Shown piece after piece: positions 1 through 14,300 of a stretch of 64,000 bases of DNA. Position 1 is the stretch's first letter. Every line of letters starts with the position of its first letter. Below the pieces are notes generated by a model. The model ran no database searches. It was given only the letters and a program-made list of their open reading frames with translations, and had not been told where the DNA came from. A program made the position numbers and the translations under genes. Source of the DNA: Strigops habroptila (taxonomy: Eukaryota; Chordata; Aves; Psittaciformes; Psittacidae); the NCBI RefSeq assembly GCF_004027225.2, contig NC_044279.2, positions 44,974,744 to 45,038,743 of the forward strand, written 5' to 3'.

Positions 1-3000
1 TTCCCTTGAACCAAGAAAAGCAGCCTGAAACTGAGAGGTTTCAAATTTAGAGTTTTTAAGCTGAAAATGGAACAACTAAATAAAGCTGATCAGGAAAAGG
101 AGAGAGTGGATGACAAGGGTGAGAAATGAAACAAATCACAGTGAGTTCAATCATTCAGTAAGCTGTGCAAAGCCAGGAATGTTGGTACTGAGTAGAGAAG
201 AAATACAGATTAATGGTTTGGGTTACCAGCACAAATCTGCCCAGCCTTGAGAAGGCTTGTGATTTGAATCTGTATCTTGAGCAAATTAGCACCATTTTCT
301 CACACTGGCCTCAGAACTAGAAGACATTGCGGTATCCATGCAGGAGGCAAGAAAGACCTTTCAAGGGCTTTGAAAAAGAACAGAAGAAAACTTAGCTCCA
401 AGGAGAAGGCCTTATCATAAAGCAAAAGCTCATTTCACTCTTGAAATGTAACTAGAAACTTACATTTGTGTCTGTGTAAACATCAATGGATCATACACTG
501 CTTATCTTCTTTTTTTCCTCCTGTTTTGTTTTTTTGTTTGTTTGTTTGTTTTTCACTTTGGTCAGATCATTTATTCCACTTTATGAAACTACTCAAAAAA
601 GAGTGAATCTTTAATCTTTAGGAACATAATTATTAGTGTCGCTTGATTTTTTTCCAACTCTGACCTACTCATTCTCATCCACCATAGCACCAGTTCCTTG
701 TCCTACTTCAAATTCCTGTGCTGCTATTTACTCTGGTTCACTTAACAAGCTCCCTAATAGGGCTGATTCAAATATTAGTGAAATAAAATAAATTACATAT
801 AGTGCATTTAGTATGTATTAAAAAAAATCTGAGAAAAATATTGAATTATATATGAACTGAATTTTATCCTATTTTACATGTATGTAGTTAAATTTTCTAT
901 CAAAAGCCTTAAATTATGCTAAAATTACAATAGCCTGTAGTTATGCAGATTTCTTCCCACAAACTCTCAAATATATATTTGTTCTTTCCTTTTTATATCA
1001 TACGATGCTAAGGTGTATATATTGTTAAAACCAGTATCTGAAGCATAAGAATTCAGATCTTTTGCTTTGAATGCTGGCATGGAGCTTATCCATAACCCTG
1101 ACTCAATTCTCAGTACCATTCATGCTCTCATAATATCTAGGAAGTGTAGCAAAACATTCTTTTTCAGAAAAATGACACTCAGCTATCCATCTTTTTACAT
1201 CTTTTACACCTCCAAAGAAAAAAAGACAGGCAGAAATACTTGAAAGTAATTCCCTATTCCACAGAAGAGTTTTGATCTAAGAAAGCATAATTAGAAAGTA
1301 ATTTTGTATAGGCTTCATTATTGCTCATTATTGCATGTGGTAATACCTCAGGTTTTATTGGTTTTAAGTGGTAAAAAGGTATTTTGAATTATAGAAATAT
1401 CTAAAACTAATATCTAACATTAACATCTGACACTGTGTAACATTAGCATAGAAGAAATTATGCTTTAGGGAAAATTCACTTTTGTTTAGAGGTGTTAAAT
1501 ATGATCTGTTTCTGACTTTCTTCTTTCTATTTAAGTAAATACTTATTACTTAAGTAAAGTAAGGAAATTATTCTTTGAACAGTCTAAGGAATATCTTTAT
1601 TAAATACCTGTATATTATTTAGGACAACAAAGTCCGGAGACTGTTCTAATACAAACTATTCCTAGGTAATAAAAGCTTGACTGAAGTGTTGCTGCACACA
1701 GACTGTTAACTTGAATAAATTTAAGTTTTTTTTTCTTTTTTTTTTTTGTAGTTGTGATCTTTTTTCTCTGTATTTCCATTCTTAGTCCATTCTATTCTGT
1801 TTACAATGCTTTGGTTTGTTGCTCTTCTTTAGATAGGATACTTTTATAATTGGAGGGACTAGAGAAGGCCAAATGAGGGGTCAAAACTCCGGTCCCTTCA
1901 CTTTAGCAAAATGTGTAAGTCTTCAGGGTTCAAACCTGTATGACTTCTGCATGGCCAGCACTCTAAATCAGGTCTCCTTTGAATGTTAATAATACAGAAA
2001 AAGAACAATAAAATATCTGTTGAGAACTAACTCACTGTGTCCAGAAACTGAAATGATGTGGGATTGCTGGTATTATACTTCGTGCAAAGAAAATCTGTAA
2101 GTCTACATTTCTGAACCCTGTGTTCTCATACCCCTCGAGGAGAAAAAAGGTACCTATGAAACACATCTGAATCTCTCTGAAACTTCTCCTTCAGTGTGAG
2201 ATCAATAAGTGGCATTGGGAACATCAGCTTTTGTCAGACAGGTTTCACAGATAAAAGTTTTGAGAGAAACTCCAGAAATGTGTATTCTATTACAGAAAGT
2301 AATCTGGAACTGGTCTTTCAAAAAATGAGTTTTGCTTCATGTATCTAGCATAATTGTGGCAAATTAGACAGCCTACTGCAATGCATGGTTCTCTGACCTG
2401 GTCCAGAAATCTATGTTTCTGTGGCCTGGATGGATATAGATTATAAACAAGATCCTTTCTGCGTATTCAACAAGGCAGAAGGCAAAAGAAGATATGCTGT
2501 GCTAAAACATTTTTGATGCCTTATTAGCAGCTTTCAGAAGTGTTTGAAGAAACATAATGTACTATTTGCACGACTTTCCAAGGAATGTCTTAATGTGAAA
2601 GAAGGAGCTGACATTCACTGTGAAAAGTAAAGTCTTTATTTAGGGTGAGTGTTAAAATATTTGAAGCATGGTGCTTGTAAACCTGATTTCTGTTCAGTTA
2701 AGCACTTCAGTGCTTTTCTGCTAGAAGTTCATCTGCCCCTTTGAGGATACTGAAGGTCCCTCTGACTCATCTTATTTAGCTGAACTCTTACCAGGAATAT
2801 GTGGTTGGCAACAGGTGTGAATAAGAAAGGATTATTCAGATTCATCATTATAGATATTCATTAAGACTGATAATATAGAAAGCTAAAGCCTACTAAAACA
2901 GTATAGTTTTGTACAACCAGTTTAAAGGGTTTGGGGAAAAAGGGAAGAGGCCAAATAAATGGATTTTTACTTTGCTAATATATAGCTATACATATAAGTG

Positions 3001-6000
3001 TCATATACAAGCACACACTTGTATATGAAGACAATGTACATATTATCCTCTGCCATATCTCAGTTAAATTGTATCTTATTACAAGAAGATCTTTTCAGAG
3101 ATGTTACTTGATATTTCTGGCCAAAAAAATCAATGTCTATGCTTGTTTCATGTGTAAAAAAATGCTCATAGTTTCATAACTTTTGCTGTGTATTAGCAGA
3201 GCTGGCCAAAACGATGACCCATAGCCTATCTCATCTAGTGTGGGTGTGAGCGGCACAACTGGATAGTACACCTGATGGTCAGCTTCCAACATTCACAAGA
3301 TCAATTTTTATGTCCTGTACAGTCACACTGGACCTGAATTGAAACAACTTGGAGTAGGAGAAGAGGAAAAGATGTGGTTGACAGAAAAACCCTAGTCTTC
3401 TAAGACAGCAGTAGGCATATAAAAACCCCTCAGATATTGAAGAGGCGGCAGAAGGGCAGAAGGTTGAAGTGATGATTGGATGAGATAGCATAGGTGACTC
3501 AGAAAATGGAAAAAAATGGTTGCATTTAAAGCTAGATAGGAAAAAAAAAAAACCAAACTTGGATCAGAGAGAACAATTATAAGTAACATAAACTTTAAAA
3601 TATGTTGTCATCCTTTAAAGTTGCTATCTTTCTGATATGGAATACAATAAGTTTACATCTGTCTTCTTCCTCTTTATCTCTTCAAAGTACAAGAAACAGC
3701 AGGCTCTTACCTGTCCTCCTGGGATTGCAGAAATCAAACTTGTGAGAACTAGTATTTCAGTTTTCCTATTGCAGTAGCACCCAGTCAGCAGCAGAAGGTC
3801 GAAGTGCACATGCCAGAGTCTAATCTTGTTTTATGAGAAAAGTAACTGATACGTGAGTATCCTACTGCACTTTTTTTTTTTAGCTGATCTCTAGAAACTT
3901 GGCCCATTCTAAATTACAGGAGGTTAGTACTACTCAGCAAAATGAAGTTTCCTCTGTAATTCCTTAAAAGCATTCTGATTGTTGTATGGATGGCAAAAGT
4001 AGAGATACTACAGAATTGACAGTGAATGAAATTTGATGTGAAGTAACACAAAAGACAGTCAGAGTAGAAGACATCATCCAGTTCATGAGTTCAATATTTC
4101 ACAATTTTAGGCCTGAAAGTATTAGAGACTTTTCATGTGGAATTAATCTCCATAGCTGTAAGCATCTGAAAGTCAGATATCTAGGTCTAAGATAGTTATG
4201 CAGCCTTCTTCCGAGCCTAATGAAAAGAGAGGCACTTTAGGGGAGAAATCCTGCGTCAGGAACTATCTATCTGTAAAAAACAATCTACCTTGGAGTAAAC
4301 ACTCCAGCTTTCAGTGCTACAAATATGCCAGATGAATCTTGGTTTGAGCCTACAAAGAGTGAGAGAAGTTTCTCCTTACATAATTATCATCATCAGACAA
4401 AAAGTATGAGCCAGCAAAAGAACTAGTTTCCTGAAACAAAAGTGAAAAAGACTAAAGCAAGATTTGAGGTAACAATCACCTTACTGGTCCTAGTATCTGG
4501 TGTCATAGATAATATATTTCCAGTGCCATGTGAGATATTTATTGAGTGAATGTTTGAGAGAACTATCAAATATTAAGGAAATATTTTTGAAATTAAAAGG
4601 GAAGAAAAATAACATTTCAGATAAAATGGACATAAGGTAAAATTTTAGCAGTAAGTTTATATTTAGTGAATTAAAAATTAGATTCTTACAACTGGTAGAA
4701 AATACTAGCATATGGTTATGAGTGTGCTATGTATCCGCAGCTAAAGAAAGTCTCAAAAACAATTTATATAAGGAAGTGTTGAAAAAAATTACAGTGTGGA
4801 ATAACTATTAAAGATTAAATTTATATTTCAAACGATATGTTCTATAATACCGTATGGCCACAGAGATTAAGAACAAGCTTATTTATATATGTTGGTTTGG
4901 ACTTTAACATGAACAGAAGACAATTAGCAAACAGTCCTGCTCCAGGCTTGAAGCCTACTTTTCACATCCTCACAGCTCAGGGTGGAGTATCAGGACTTGT
5001 GTTAAGCATCATATTTCCAGGGGCCCCAAGCTCAGCCTCTGGAATTTAATGATTAGCAAGTTGGACCTTTTTGCTTGTGAATGCATATCAAGGCATTGCC
5101 TGGAGAAGACATTGTGAATAAAGCGTAGACAACAGCATTACATTTTGCCTTTTAAGTTTTTCCTTTGTTAAAACCAGTAATATACAGCTTCCATTCATTT
5201 CAGATAATGAAATAACAGTTTCTCAATAGAAGAAAAATCACTGTTTTCTCTGATGAGAATACAATGGTTTTAAAGCCCTTCAGCGTTTTTTTTAATTTGT
5301 AAACATAGATGTCTGCATATACAGATTGTCATTCAATGCCACAATACTCGGAGGCGAAGTGCAAGAGTATTAACTAGCTAGAATAAAGTTTGAGTCACAA
5401 TAGCCCCTGCCACCAATAGCCATGGCTCTTGCAAGAAAAAACCATACCCTGTAAGAGCTTCAAAATTCACTGTTTCTACTGAGTTACTCTGTTCTAGAAG
5501 GTGCTGGGAATGCTGATGTGGCTTTATACACATGCTCACCTGTTAGCTGAAGTAATTCTTTCAGAATCAGTGGGAATCTTCCTGCATTGAAGCCAAGGCC
5601 TATATTTAAGTCAAAGTTAAATCTTCCTCGAGCTGATGTTAAAGCACTCAGAACATTCAACAGTTATATCATGATATCTAAACACAGTTTAAGTACTCAG
5701 CTTGGGATGCCCAGGACCTTACACTTAATCTACCAGAAAGGTGCACCAGTATTATGGGTAAGGCAGAGGCTGACACTGCTAAACAGAAATAGGTGAAAAC
5801 AGTGTAGTCAGGAATCACTGCTGAAGTGTGATAGAAATATATTAAAATATTTGATTAAAAAATAATAAATGTGAATATCTCTTCTACTTAATCTGTTGAA
5901 AATGAGTTATCTGACATCTGGAACCATAATGAACAGAGTAGAAGGAAAGTCACTGTAACAATGAAGAACTTCCTGTGCTTTTAGGTAATTAGTGGAAAAA

Positions 6001-6839
6001 CGGTCTTCACGAATGTTTGGGTTTTTTGGGTTTTTTTTGTAATATACCACCATCTGGTGGAAGTAAAGAGAAAGACAAAGTTTTTGAGCAGTTACGCTGT
6101 TTTGATAGTTGGGAGGCTTTAGTTTCCTAGTATTAATAGACTTCAGTGGGCCCTTAAGGCTTTAGTGTACCACACGTAATTTCAGCACTGCTCCATTCAG
6201 CTTATTTACTTCAAACAGTTATTTAATTTTGAGGGATTTGCTTTTAAGGGGCTTAAGGGTGTTCTTAAAGCTAAATACATACTTCAGCATTTCTTAATAT
6301 ATCTTCTCTGTAAGACAAGACAGCATATGGTGATATAAGATACTTCAAAACATTTTGCTAAATATTAAGTAAGATTTATTGTATAGACTTTAGTCTATTG
6401 CTGCATATTCTAGGTGTTGGTAGATTTTGTTGTCATTCCCTTTCAAAATATTGAATGTAAGATTGCTTTCTTTTTGCAACTTCCTTCCCCTGCCCCCTGC
6501 CTCCCATCCCCCAGCCCTATTTTGGTTAAAATCTTACAGTAAAAAATTTGGTCATATTGCTCATGCACTTTAGCAGCTAAACTTCATTTTGCACTACACC
6601 AAAAATTCACATTACCAGAGTTCATGATATATGCTGACAGTATTTGTGCTCTCTCTGTGGTCAGCATGTACTTTATGTGTTATCACCAACAAATGTCATT
6701 AAATATTATGAGTACAAAAAGATTAGAAATAAAAGATGTATCCATTAAAAAAAAAACTTACTAAAAAATATGGGGGAAAAAAAGCCAAATAATTATGTTG
6801 ATGTTTGATTTATAGTAAAACCAAATATTCTGCTCTGGA
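1..6839. other. AT-rich noncoding DNA downstream of MGAT4C
   Basis: No gene, RNA gene or recognisable mobile element is supported here. Open frames are all short (under about 75 codons), start and stop at random, and match no family I know. Short homopolymer and AT-rich tracts are scattered through it. It lies more than 20 kb beyond the MGAT4C stop codon and is most simply intergenic. Confidence 0.6.
523..553. repeat. (TTTG)n simple repeat
   Basis: A T-rich tract containing four to five near-perfect TTTG units. It is an ordinary microsatellite with no sign of being a retroposon tail. Confidence 0.85.
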
Positions 6840-7630
6840 GCTGTTTGCCAGGATCCTCAGTGTCTTCACTTATTTTTTGCCAGCTGCTAGGCTCCCAAAC
6901 TAAATGCTCAGGTGTCCCTAATGTCCACCAAGATGTTGGGGAATTGGCTGTAGAGAGACCTAAGCAGGCTTATAGCCAAGGTTCTTATGCCATCTTGGAT
7001 GTTAGCAAAAGCTTTCCAGGGGAATTACGTCTTGCAGAGCTAGGTGACATGATCACAGCAAAGTGGTCAGCCTGTCTGCCAGCTTCTCCTGGAGTTTTGT
7101 CAAGATCAGCCACTCCACAGGAGTATGCCAAGGCCAGACAACTAGCAATTTTTGATGGGAAAATATTTTGTTACATTTTGACTGGGCATAATAACACACC
7201 GTGAATATAACTGTGGCATTGGCTTTGTACCAACTATACCTCTTGTACTTGATAGAAGAATCCCCTCTGTCACTAGAAAGCCAGAGGGGATGCAGCTGGC
7301 AGGAGAGGGAGACTGATGATATAGAGCTGCTGATCCCTTCCAGTGTGCCAGGGAGGAAGAGATCACAGCAGCAGTGTGAGGAAAATGTTGAACATGACAC
7401 ATGTTCAAAGGCTGCCAGACGTACGACGTGGGATAGGATCTGTTTTTCTTGCTGGTTATTTTCAAGTGAGGCTGTGTTCAGGATGACACCATTTTTAGCT
7501 GTACACAGCATGTGCAGGCATCTGCTTATGGGCCTGGGTGCTGCCTTTTGGAAGAATAGGGCTATTTGTTTCAAAACCCAAAGCTTGATTCTCCTCTACC
7601 TATTAAAATTTGGAAGGGCTCAAATTTAAC
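6840..7630. other. Unassigned block, GC-richer, with overlapping open frames
   Basis: This stretch is less AT-rich than its flanks and is open in several frames at once: 6845-7204 and 7201-7629 on the plus strand, and 7053-7574 (173 codons) on the minus strand. None of the translations shows a domain, signal peptide or motif that I recognise. Open frames on both strands over the same DNA are typical of a local fall in AT content rather than of a gene. An old degraded repeat or a noncoding exon are alternatives. I do not call a gene. Confidence 0.3.
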
Positions 7631-7967
7631 TTTTTAAAAATAAGGCTTTTGTTCCTGTAAAATCATTATCTAAATCAAAACTGTTCTTTTTATTTATTTA
7701 TTGTAATTTCAATTAAAATTTGGAGCAAAAGCCTGGGTAATTTAATTGTGCTATGTAAAGCAGGTATCATTTTCATTGTGCACCTAAGGATGTAGAATAG
7801 AGGCGCCATTTCCACTGGCAAAAGAGGATTGGGTTTGAGCTATTCTGCTGAAGAGAAAATGGCAAACCTACATCCAAAATGCAGCAAAAATAACTGTAAC
7901 ATTTTAATGCCACAATATTTATGAATGGAATCCATCTATCATAATAATATTGAATTGATTTGTTATA

Positions 7968-7973
7968 CCTAAT
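7968..7973. repeat. Target-site duplication, left copy (CCTAAT)
   Basis: Six bases directly beside the TG end of the solo LTR at 7974-8343, repeated exactly at 8344-8349. A 6-bp duplication is usual for class II (ERVK/alpha-beta type) avian retroviral integrations. Confidence 0.8.
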
Positions 7974-8343
7974 TGTGGCGTATGAAAGGCACGGGCTCAA
8001 AGCATCTTCATGCAGCGAATCGCTTTATTGCCTATTGCTCTAGCTTTTATACCATTCTAGCAAAAGCTATCTTTAGCCTATTTCTCCAACTCCCATTCCA
8101 AGCCGTTTTTATCACATCATGCTTACTTCCTGGTTTACAATTTTGTTTCCTCAACATTCCTCATTGTTTCACAGACAGTCCCAAAATAACCAGTTCCTTA
8201 GCTTTCTGTTCTCCTGCTCCTGCCCAGCTGGGTTGCTCTGCTTAATCACACAGTGTACTTTGCTTCTTCTTTAACTTTTTCTTCTCCAGCCAAGTAGTTA
8301 CTTCTCTTTGGCAATAATCAAATAGTTTCCATCCTCTCCTACA
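7974..8343 (-). mobile_element. Solo LTR of an endogenous retrovirus (class II-like)
   Basis: A 370-bp element bounded by TG and CA in the usual LTR manner (minus strand TGTAGGAG...GCCACA) and flanked by perfect 6-bp duplications CCTAAT. On the minus strand a TATAAAAG box (plus 8044-8051) lies shortly upstream of an AATAAA signal (plus 8024-8029), giving the compact U3-R-U5 layout of avian class II LTRs. No gag, pol or env sequence is attached, so it is the product of recombination between two LTRs of a former provirus. The intact duplication points to a fairly recent insertion. The 8-90-codon frames inside it are chance. Class assignment rests on the duplication length and the layout; a library comparison would settle the family. 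Confidence 0.8.
8024..8051 (-). promoter_or_regulatory. TATA box and polyadenylation signal of the solo LTR
   Basis: On the minus strand, TATAAAAG (plus 8044-8051) is followed about 15 bases later by AATAAA (plus 8024-8029). Both are in the expected order for an LTR promoter and 3' end signal. Whether they still work cannot be told from sequence. Confidence 0.6.
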
Positions 8344-8349
8344 CCTAAT
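8344..8349. repeat. Target-site duplication, right copy (CCTAAT)
   Basis: Exact match to 7968-7973, directly beside the CA end of the solo LTR. Confidence 0.8.
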
Positions 8350-11300
8350 ATTGTTAGTTTTTAAAGCAACTGTTCATTCCTTTACAATTCTATGGTAATG
8401 AGTTTCTCAAGTTAATTGTGTCTTGTAACTTGAATCCTTTTTAGATGTTTTTAAGCAGGGTAGCTTTAATTTTTGTTTTCAACCTGTAATTATGTTAACC
8501 TTTAGAGCATGAAAACCAGCGTGATTGTTATTCACTTTCAAGTCTGTTTTTGGAGGTGTTTTGGTTTGGTTTGGGGTTTTGTTTTTTTTTTTTTTTTTAT
8601 TGATAGTCTGCATTTTAATGAGCCCTTCTGTTTCCTTTTTAAAACTAACACGACATGGTTATGTTATACTACATTGCTCCAAGTTCTGTTGCACCACTGG
8701 GCAGCTGATTGTTTGTTCAGAAAATCGCTTTTTTCCTAAAAGGATTTTTGTATGGCCCACAATACTTTTAAAATTACTGTATGGCTTTTTCAGTTCTCTC
8801 CTTGCATTGTGGTTTAATGCTAGTAGGCAGCTAAGCATCACACAGCTGCTCGCTCATTTCCCCCTCATTGCAATGGGGGAAGAGGAAAGGAAGTGTATAA
8901 GCAAGAAAATCTGGGAGTCAGTATAGCAATAAAAAAAAGTTTAATAAATGAAGGATGAGTGGAAGAAGAGAGAAAGAAAACAAAACAAGTAAGGCAAAGG
9001 CAGTCACCACCTCCCATGGGCAGACTAATGCCAAGCTAGTTTCTGGGGAAAAGACTCTTAACTCCCTCTTTTCCCTTTTTATTGGTGACCATGATGAAAT
9101 ATGGAACGAAATACATCTGTGGTTAGTTCAGGTGATCTGCCTGGTTATGTCCCCTCTCTACCTATTGTGCACCCCCAAGCTATTCAGTGAATGGGCAGGG
9201 TAAGAAACAGAGAAGGCCTTAGTGCTGTGCTCAGCAATAGCTACATCAGTGCATTATCAGTATTGTTTTAGTCACAAACATGAACCATAGCACCTTATGA
9301 ACTGATATGAAGAAAGTTAACTCTATCCCAGCCAGGCTATAGCACGTTACTGTTGGATATGACTGAAACATCTGGACTACATAGAGCACCAAAACCAGTT
9401 TCATACACAGTGAAATAAACATTTATTTGAGAAAAAGTATGAAATTTTCCATTCTGTTCTTGGCCTGCAGGAAGCACAGGATTAGTCTGCAGTCTCCTTT
9501 TTCACTGAAAAGACAGTGACTTTATTTGTCTTACTTTTTGCCAAAGGTTTAGTTTTCCCTTGTTTAAGGTAAGAAAACTAGTAAACGCAATTGAGAGTTT
9601 ACCAATTTTATTGAAAAAAAAAAGCCTGCCTTACAAACACCACAACTCTGCCCCAAATTCTGGGGCAGTAGACTTGAATAAAGGTTAGAAAGTCTTATTT
9701 TTCAAGTCAATATCACATCTTTTAACTATCTGCTTCCTGGTCTGAATAACCACAGTTTTCCCGACCTTCTGAAGCCAATTCCATAGGTTCTTTGAGCTTT
9801 GTCCTACCTGTCTGTCAATATGACAGCCTGAACTGAAACCCATGTTTAGAAAAGGAAGTCCACATGATACATTTCAGTAACAGTATACAAAAGTTGATAT
9901 TTTCCTGTCTATATTCTACCTTTCAATATGTTCTGTGCTTTTTAGACTTGTGATACGGAAAGGTCTGAGGTTTGCAGCCCAGATGTCTGAATTAGTGTTC
10001 AGATATTTTTAATCAGTGGATAAAGTTCAGAGAATCATCATTAATACATGAAGAATGAAACATCGAGTCATTGATTCTGCTTTCATCTACAAGGGAGACA
10101 AGAGAATTTAGTCAAGGATAAAGCTAATTTTCCGGTCCCCATTTGAAGACTTCAAAAAGACAAATAGTCTCACTCCCACCTTTGGTCATCTTTTCCAAAG
10201 ACTAATCACCCTAACTGATGAAAATTAGAAATAAACAGTGCAGGTTAGAATTTGTTAAGTGCTAATTTGTAACTATTTGTTTATTATGCTTTTCTCCATC
10301 AGATTAAATATCACACTTAATATCCAGTATTTTTTCTCCATAAAATACCTTACAAATGTCATTTTAAATTCCTGTTGATTTTTTTTTTCTTCTCCTTAAA
10401 TTAAAAAGGCTTCCCATATTTACTACATGAAGTTTTTCAGGCTCGAATCAGCTCTGATTCAGATTTTCTGCACAGGCAAGTTAATTTTTGTGAGAAATGG
10501 CAGTGGTCTGGGGGGAGAAGAGGACATGATGTAGGAAGGATCAGCTGTGGCAGTGGGAAGCTGGGATGAGTCCAGAAGAATGGCTGGCATCAGTAGGCTG
10601 GTGGCAAGAAAGGTAGGCTGGGCCTTTTGGGTGTGAAGGTAGTGGCTGCAAAGTTTATGGGGCTTGTTTTTACTGAGTGGGTAGGACACAGGTACATAAG
10701 CATGAAATTTCAGAAATTTGGCCTTAGCAGTGAGGCTGGAAAGGATCAGTGGTATTTCATGTAGCTGACTGTTTAAGGCGTGAGCAGCGTGAGTGTGCTG
10801 GGTGGGAGAAGAAGATCAATTGCTGAGTTTCTCCTGACCCGAGGTAGATCACACCCATCCAGGCATTTACAGGGCTTTATAGTCTCTCTAGTTACTCCTA
10901 AATGAAGCTCCATCTTTTCCTTTTCTTTTCTTTGCTTCACACACTGGCTGGTGGGACATGAAGGCTGAAGAGGAAGAGCTTGGGCATGCTGCTGCAAAGG
11001 CAGAAAGTCCACGGGGCTGGGTTAGGCACCTGAGCTGAAAGTCATGAGTAGGAAGACTTTGTTGTTCCCTGTGTCCTTAAAAGATGGAGAGATAAGAACA
11101 TTTCTATGTAGGAAGGCATATGATTCTGGGGACCATTCCTGTCTAATATTGGAGAAATCAAGCTGTTCATTCACATATGAATGCTTACCTGCATCAACAA
11201 AACTGTATGCTAAAGCAAGAACAGCTGGCCTCTTGCATAATATTTGTCTCAATTCTTTGGCTATTACTGATATATATATTTAAAACAAAAGGAACATTGT

Positions 11301-14300
11301 TCAAATCCACATGGCCAGAATGGTAGGAAATGACGGGAGAAGTATAAAATTCGGTTCTTTCAATCGATAAGAAAGGAATAAGTGCTATTGAGTGGAAGAG
11401 GATAATTTTCAGATAACTTCACCAAAAATCTTACGGCCAGTAGGTGGTACCCTTATTCCAGATAACAAACGAGATTTTAAAAAAATACAACAAACAAAAC
11501 CCAAACCAACAACTGGAAAGCTGAACATTAGCTTAAAATTGTGAATATTTTCCCTCCCTGTTAGTCACTGAAGACTACAGCACACACACAAAGAGCACTG
11601 GGAAAGACTAATGAGGGTTTGGGCAAGGCAGCTGTATGTGAACTGTGAAAAGGCAAAGGGTCAGATTCTGTTATTGACAGGTTCTTATTGCTGGAACTAG
11701 ACACTGTAGGTTTCTGCAGTAGGAAGCTTTAACCATCTTGGAATCAAGGCTTTATGCATTGAGCAACTTGATATTCACACTAAGTACATAAGCCTCTGAC
11801 CCACAGATTGTACTACTGGTGAATGTGATTAACTCAATAAAGCTAAAAGGTGTTTAAAAGCTTAATTTGTGGGAACATGACAACTTTTTTTTTTTTTTTT
11901 TAAACTGAGACAAGCTTCTGTGTTATTTTAGACAGTTCTTCAAACATGGAAGGAAGTTATGAAGAAAGGTGAGTATAATAACATAGAACATTAATTAGTC
12001 AATGTACTGTTCTTTGCAGATCTACACATTGAAATGATTAGGGCAAAACACCAGTGCCTGGGAAAGAAAAGTCAGGCACAAGATATTACAATAGAATAGA
12101 CAGCCTTTCAAACCAATTGTCCTGGTTTCAAGCTTTTGTAAAATAAATTGAAATTAGTAAAACAGCAAACTGGCAGTAAGTATTGCTCTTTTTTATATGT
12201 ATACAAGAAAATACATACAAGCATCTTCAGTTTTAAACAGCAGTTTGAATACTCTTTGTGGTGGAGTTGTGTGGGGAAATCAAACTAAGGAACAAAACTA
12301 TAGGATATGTGTCATTCACCCAGTACACTCAACACCGGAAGTCTTGTCTAAGCTAGTCATCCAGGTCCCATTACAGCCTTTTTTCAAGAGAAGCAGCGGG
12401 AGGTGTTGGCATCTCTCTCTGGTCCTTAACTCAACCTAGCATGTAATTAATATCTCTCTAGAGACAGCATCTCTCTCTACTGACTGTAAAGGCTCCTATA
12501 CTGTTTATTTTAAACCAGATGTCTCAGTCTTAGGTTGCTTTGATATTGGATTTTATTGCTGTTCTTTATCATGAAGGAGAATAATAATACTTGTCCACCA
12601 TCTGGCACTTCTGAAGGCTGTTTATTACCTAAGACCTGATACCCTTGTGGTCACCCTGGATTTCAGATGTCTCTGATACTAAATAATATCTAAGATGGAA
12701 ATGACAACAATTATCAGGAAGATAAATCCTGTTCAAGAACAATGACAAACTTTTCCCGTTTATTGACCAGAGTAAATTTAAATGAATGTGAAAATGTTGA
12801 AAGATTAGGTCATTTATCTTTTCTTTTTCTACTTCCTCCTCTTTGATTTACCTAATTTTTAACTTAAATCAAGCAGAATTGTAGATGTGAGATATTGTGG
12901 GTACATCTCTGATATTTTGCACTAATCTGAAATAGAAATAAAAAATAATTAAAAAAATGAGACTGTGTAATCAAATAAATCAAGTAGGCTGATAACACAC
13001 ATATAGACAGGGTAAATTTGAAAATACCAAACTCAGCTTTAGGCCTTTTAAGATGCACATAGCTCAGAACCCAGCCTTCCCACTGAAATCCCACATGTAA
13101 TTCTAGTAGAGATTTGGTGTCTCCAAACCTAACTTCGTAGGTCCCATTAGATATAATTAGATATAATTTTGTCTGAATTGTTGGCTTCTTTAGTGACAGC
13201 TTAGAGAAAATCATTCACGTGAGTGTAAACTTTATTGGTTGGCATTCTTCATCTCTATTTTTTGTATTCTCTCCTGCCTTCCTGAATCCATCTGATACTG
13301 ATCTATGCTATGGCTCTCTGACATCTCTCAGTCTCTGCATGCTTCCCAATGGGCCTGACTGTACTAGAAGCCTTTTTTCCTACTTTTGTCATTTTTAAAA
13401 AAAATTGCTTTACTAAAGGTCATAACTTTTGTGTCCAGCCCTCTATGAAATAAAAAGGATTGATGTAGTTTTATCCTTTCCAGCCTTACAATCTGTCTCC
13501 ATCCCATAACAGTTTTTTCTGATATCATTATTTTTAAAGCTGAAAGCAAGCTCCTGTTCATCGTGCAAAGAGAAAATTGAAGTTATTTTACCAGACTATG
13601 CAATTCTAAATGTCCTTCTCAATCTTAAAAAAATCAAGTGATTGTGGAAATTACATTAAAAGATTGTACAAGACCTAATTTAATTAGTCTTCTGTTTTCT
13701 ATCCCTACCTTTTCAACTATGCCAAAAATACACTTTCTGTTTTTTCCCACAACATTCTTTCCACACTGCCATGACTTTGTATCCTCTCACTATTAAATTT
13801 GTTTACTGGCAATGAAGTCTGCCTCCAGAGAGTATGAGTCTTCTTTTCATGCTCTGGAGTCTCTTGGGTGAAGTAGGAACCTTCACAAAATATTGGGAAG
13901 TGTGGGATACACTGAAGGTAAACATTAAACACAGAAACTGGGACAACTCCAAGGTCCTGCAGTAGTGTCTGTGCCTATTACCTGCAACCTCATGCACTCT
14001 ATAGGCAGTTATCAATTACATGCCATGCACATTTATTTTTGTGCCTTCATTATATATTAAAAATGTGCATGTGCTTATGTTTTTTTTGAAAAGAATTGAT
14101 AGACTTGTAAGCTTTAATTGGAAGATTTTTTTAATACAACCAGAACATGATTCTTAGGTGTTCTGGTTTTAATTTTCTTAACTCATTCATAAAGTTCCTG
14201 GTTTACATTCAGCTGTCTTTACCAGTCTGCTAGCAACAGTGTTCATCTCTTTGGCTATAGTGACTTTAAATCCATACCTGGTATTGAAATAAGTCCTAAT

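Noticed and set aside
3624..3809. Minus-strand exon-like segment ending in CAG/GTAAGAG
   Set aside because: The donor is good, but the encoded residues match nothing I know and the acceptor is weak.
7053..7574. 173-codon minus-strand open frame, longest outside MGAT4C and CR1
   Set aside because: The same DNA is open in two plus-strand frames, no domain or signal is recognisable, and there is no supporting splice structure. It is more likely a by-product of lower AT content.
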